Source of the DNA: Volvariella volvacea V23
Lineage: Eukaryota; Basidiomycota; Agaricomycetes; Agaricales; Pluteaceae
Direction of reading: 5' to 3'
Length of the DNA stretch: 64,000 bases
Assembly (NCBI GenBank): GCA_000349905.1
Contig: KB722743.1
Coordinates: 62,001-126,000, forward strand
Part shown: in pieces, positions 60,569 through 64,000 of the stretch
How the letters are laid out: the number at the start of each line of letters is the position of its first letter
Position numbering within the stretch: position 1 is the stretch's first letter
The notes under the pieces: model-generated
The model's input: the letters and a program-made list of their open reading frames with translations, nothing else
Database searches by the model: none
Told to the model about the DNA's origin: nothing
Translations under genes and position numbers: made by a program

Positions 60569-62152
60569 CGACGAGTCGTGGGGGATTGGCCAAAGGCTGT
60601 GCGTTCTAAAGCAAACGTTCGGGTGCTTGGCTTCAAATCCTCCGATGACTCTGCACAATGCTGGTTCCTCGGCCCGGTTCTAGTCGTCCGCGGTGGGTGG
60701 AGCATTGTTAGTTACTTCAACGCCCGTGCTTGTCTGGATGCCTATAGCATATGGAGAACAATGTATGAAGGGATGGGATATTAGACCAAAATGGGAGCAG
60801 GGGCACTGACGCGGTCTCTTGCCAGCACTGCATAAGATTTTGTCGATTCGGTGGCCTCTGCTTCAGAGGCAAGTCGACCCTGACCATGCGTAGTGCTCCA
60901 ACTTCATATTGAGGTGATTTCAACAGCACGTCGAAATGGAAGAGGGTCGGCGATGGGATGATTCCTCACTTTCGACCTATTCCGTGGTCCAAGGAGAGTC
61001 CTGGGTATGACGGAGAATGAGGATCGGTTGCGATGTTGATGGTTATTGCCGATGGAGGGGGAGGAGATGAAGGAAAAGGAGAGCTTACCGTGTAGAGGGT
61101 AAGTGTTGTGGTGATGATTGAAGTCGAACATCAGCGAGGCGAATGCAACACCACGCGTCTTCCAGCAGGCTGATTGTTTGACAACATTGGTATGTCTTCC
61201 AGGAACTACATCAGTTGACACAGCTTATCGCAGATGAGGAGGGGATTGAGAGTGGAGGAGTTGGTCGGAGAAGCGCAGAAAAGAGTAATCCATGTACATC
61301 CAAAACACGGAGAGGTGAAGTTGGGAGAAAAGCTGAAGTAGAGGACGCAGGGAGTTGCTCGACTTCAGCCTCATCGTAAGGAGTAGACCCACGACAATGA
61401 CTTTACATTGTTGGCCCGCACGTTTCCTGGACCCACAAAGAGTACAAAAACGGTACAAATTTCCTGATGGGCATCACCAGATCACGGGTCCCTAGTCTCA
61501 TACAAGCTGGAGATGGGAGATAACGAGTTCTGCTCTTGATGGGCCTCATCTTGTACATACGGTGTGGAAAGTCAATATGAGAAACAACGTTAACTGAGTG
61601 ACACGTGTAGAGGACACCTCACCTAGATCTCTTCATGCCCGACATACGCCAAGAGCATATAAACGCGTTACAGCATAATTAAGGGCCCACAAGACACCCC
61701 ATAAATGGCGTCAGTCCAGATCTTTACGTAGTCCGAATTGGAGAAATAAATGGACTGCAAGTGGGGATTGTCGGGTATTGAATGATGTAGTTAGAATGGC
61801 TATAGCTGCATGCAAACGCTGCCTCACGCCACAAGGTAAAGGTATAGTGTTGATTTCTGACTACCAAGATATAGTACCACCAGAAGTCAATGAATTTGAG
61901 AGGAAGTAATTGGTCTTCGTCTCGAAGTCTCGAACCACGACAGCAGCAGTGATGAGGCACGTGCCACCTCACAACCAGGGTCAACCACACCAAACAGCCA
62001 CCCAAACAACTTGAACTTCGCAACGTCACTTCAAGAAACATCTCAGTTGGACTACAGCATGAAGCCGGGTTCGAAAGACAAGAGAGATCTAGTATCTCTG
62101 TAATATCTCTCTAATTCAAGCGCTGGCTTGAGATGAGAGCTGAGTGCAGACG
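60569..62152. other. intergenic region between divergent P3 and Hsp20 copy 2
   Basis: No recognisable gene or repeat was found. Short minus-strand frames (61724-62041 and others) have no motif support. Confidence 0.5.
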
Positions 62153-62170
62153 GAACTTTCTGGAAAGTTC
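62153..62170 (+). promoter_or_regulatory. perfect heat-shock element
   Basis: GAACTTTCTGGAAAGTTC contains four alternating units, GAA-TTC-GAA-TTC, each two bases apart, the ideal binding site for trimeric heat-shock factor. It lies about 195 bases before the Hsp20 start. Confidence 0.85.
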
Positions 62171-62260
62171 GTCACCCGGACACTCGTTTCGAGCGTGATC
62201 TTCAGCTGCGTAGAATCTCTACCTATGGAAATTACCGGATATCCTAGAGGGTGAAAGGAG

Positions 62261-62268
62261 TATAAAAG
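62261..62268 (+). promoter_or_regulatory. TATA box of Hsp20 copy 2
   Basis: TATAAAAG lies about 90 bases downstream of the heat-shock element and about 100 bases before the start codon. Confidence 0.75.
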
Positions 62269-62365
62269 CCAGTAACTAGCGCTGTAGCTGAACCTCAAAA
62301 CTCAATCAACTCATCTTCCCAACAAACCCTCGTCAGCTCTCAGTCTAACAACCTCTTCCATCGAT

Positions 62366-62945
62366 ATGTCTAGCATTTTCTTCTACGAACCCTTCTACGA
62401 CTTTGACCGCTTCTTTGATGAAGCATTCAATACTCGCCTTCCTCGAACGGTTGCGCCTCTTCGCTCTGTCGAAGGGGCCGAGAATGGTGCAGTTCGCTCT
62501 CTCAGGCCAAGGTATGTTTTCTTTTAGATATAGCGTAGAAGAGCCTTATGCTAATGGGTATAAATAGGATGGACCTACACGAGGACAAAGAGAAGAATGT
62601 TGTCACAGCGACATTCGAGTTCCCTGGACTGAACAAAGAAGACGTCCAGATTGACGTTCATAACGGTCGCTTGACCGTATCTGGGGAGAGCAAAATCTCC
62701 TCCGAGCGAGAAGAAAAGGGATACGCAGTGCGCGAGAGGAGATATGGCAAGTTCTCTCGCACTCTTCAGCTCCCGGAGGGCGTGAAGGTATGTACACCCG
62801 CATATATTGGAGATCCATGGATGTACTGAATGCATTGCTCTGTTAGGACTCCGAGATTCATGCTGCGATGGAGAATGGTGTCCTCACTGTCACATTCCCG
62901 AGGACCACGCCTGAACAGGCACCAAAGAGGATCACCATCTCTTAA
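62366..62945 (+). CDS. small heat-shock protein (Hsp20/alpha-crystallin), copy 2
   Basis: Three exons. It starts MSSIFFYEPFYDFDRFFDEA at 62366. The alpha-crystallin core includes MDLHEDKEKNVVTATFEFPG, NKEDVQIDVHNGRLTVSGES, GYAVRERRYGKFSRTLQLPE and NGVLTVTFPRTTPEQAPKRI, ending with TAA at 62943. It differs from copy 1 (19866-20456) at only scattered residues, and both introns are in the same positions. The main difference lies in the N-terminal linker before SLRPR/ALRPR. A perfect heat-shock element and a TATA box precede it, so strong heat induction is expected. Confidence 0.94.
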
Positions 62946-63230
62946 ACGTTTAGATAGTATGAGTAGACAACAACTTGTTTTGGGACTTTTGTATCACATG
63001 GACAGATGATGTTGTATTGTAGCAGATGGAATACACACAAAGCCTCCTCTGAGTTTTCTGGAAATTGGCCAGCGCATTGGAGTTACAAAGCCAACAAACA
63101 CGACTGAGCAGCATTCATCAACCTGAGGAATCTACTGGAAGTGACTTAATAGCCTCCTTATTCGCTGCCGAACGTGCAGCGCGACTGTTTTCCCTTGGTA
63201 TAGGACCGCCTCTAGGTATATAGAGGACAA

Positions 63231-63905
63231 TCAGTTGAGTTTCGATGGTCCTTCTTGCAAGGTAGTTGTCAAGGGAGTTTGTGGGAGATCAAGAAGATAA
63301 TGGCAATAAATATAGTCTATTTGCTGATCGAGCTACCGATCCTTGAGTCGCTATATCAGTTGTGGAAAGAGCGAGGAGCTCACGAGAGGCATATCCTGAT
63401 GCCTCTCAACCTTTCCTCTTCTAGCTCTTTCTTTTAGTTCTGAAATTGTTGTACCTAGTTCTGCAATTCTCTTATCTATTAACTCTCCTTTTTTTCTCAT
63501 CTTCGTGATGCCCTCCAGCTCTGCGGTAATGTCACTTACTAGTTTCGCAACACATTCGTTGAGTTGACTAGCTGGGGCGTGGACCTTTCCGTCGAGAGCT
63601 AATTCCACAATGTTAGCAATTCGAGCCAGATAAGACACAAAAAATGACATACGTCCTTCGACTCGATCACGAGTGCAACACCCAAGCTGGAGGTTTCCAA
63701 TGAATTCGGTCGGCGTGCTTACAGAAGGGGGCAACTTATGTCTAAGATCCTCTAAAAACTTCTCGTCTAAATGCAAGAATGTTACTCGACAAAGGAAGCA
63801 AGACAGTGTAGGAGGGGCTGTCTTGTGTAGGAGGGGAAAACCTTTGCCATAGAGCGCGAGCGCAAGTTCCTCAATGTGGAACTTCGCGCTAACAGGTTCC
63901 CTCAT
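63231..63905 (-). CDS. family C, copy C: truncated coiled-coil relative
   Basis: This is related to the gene at 28381-29429. The first block starts MREPVSAKFHIEELALALYG at 63905 and contains LRHKLPPSVSTPTEFIGN and CTRDRVEG, ending at a GTATG donor in the same place as copy A's NRVEG. The next exon has a predicted coiled coil (AELGTTISELKERARRGKVE) and ends HQDMPL at a GTGAGC donor, where copy A has INDVTL. The last exon reads CHYLLDLPQTPLTTTL, paralleling copy A's RRRLLDLTQTHLAVFL, then stops at TGA 63231, so the GN-AAH domain is missing. It may be a pseudogene or a shortened functional form. Further upstream exons beyond the window edge cannot be excluded. Confidence 0.5.
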
Positions 63906-64000
63906 GTTCAATGTCAACCGGGATTCTGGTGGTCCATGCTCACCTCTATTCCTTTATATCCATGAAAAATTGCTTGAACGCCACGAGGCACCCATATTGA

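Overview
The window is nuclear DNA of a filamentous basidiomycete, most likely an Agaricomycete. Genes are split by many short introns (mostly 45-75 bases, GTRNGT...YAG). One relic belongs to the class II peroxidases, a family typical of Agaricomycetes. No prokaryotic operons, rRNA or CRISPR arrays are visible, and I found no convincing tRNA. About half of the window is gene-poor.

Layout. Bases 1-2602 (+) hold most of a multi-exon MFS-type transporter whose 5' end is cut by the window edge. Bases 3920-10619 (-) hold a long NST1-type stress-response gene. Bases 12552-16953 (+) hold a pair of related uncharacterised genes (called P1 and P2 here) with a decayed, unrecognised gene between them. 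Bases 16990-18030 are an AT-rich insertion that looks like a dead mobile element. It directly abuts a 5'-truncated, frameshifted class II peroxidase pseudogene (18041-19461). A small heat-shock protein gene (19866-20456, -) and a long-chain acyl-CoA synthetase gene (23012-25413, -) follow. Bases 27700-30260 are a tandem duplication: the left unit carries an intact coiled-coil gene and the right unit an internally deleted copy. An intronless F-box-like gene lies at 33002-34549 (-). After a 10-kb gene-poor stretch comes a two-finger GATA factor (44718-47713, +), then another 9.5-kb gene-poor stretch. The right end holds an alpha/beta-hydrolase (57210-58621, -), a third P-family gene (P3, 59387-60496, -), a second small heat-shock gene (62366-62945, +) and a third, truncated member of the coiled-coil family (63231-63905, -).

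Three gene families therefore occur more than once in this one window: the P family (three members), Hsp20 (two, in opposite orientation) and the coiled-coil family (three, two of them damaged). This points to local and segmental duplication. The core genes (NST1, acyl-CoA synthetase, GATA factor) look conserved and intact. The lineage-specific families and the gene-poor blocks look like accessory sequence. The most interesting undescribed material is the P family, which shares intron positions and a C-terminal Gly-Asn / Ser-Gly motif, and the coiled-coil family, whose C-terminal domain has an R-x2-GN-x-AAH motif reminiscent of HEPN/DUF4145 proteins. Functions for both are inference only.
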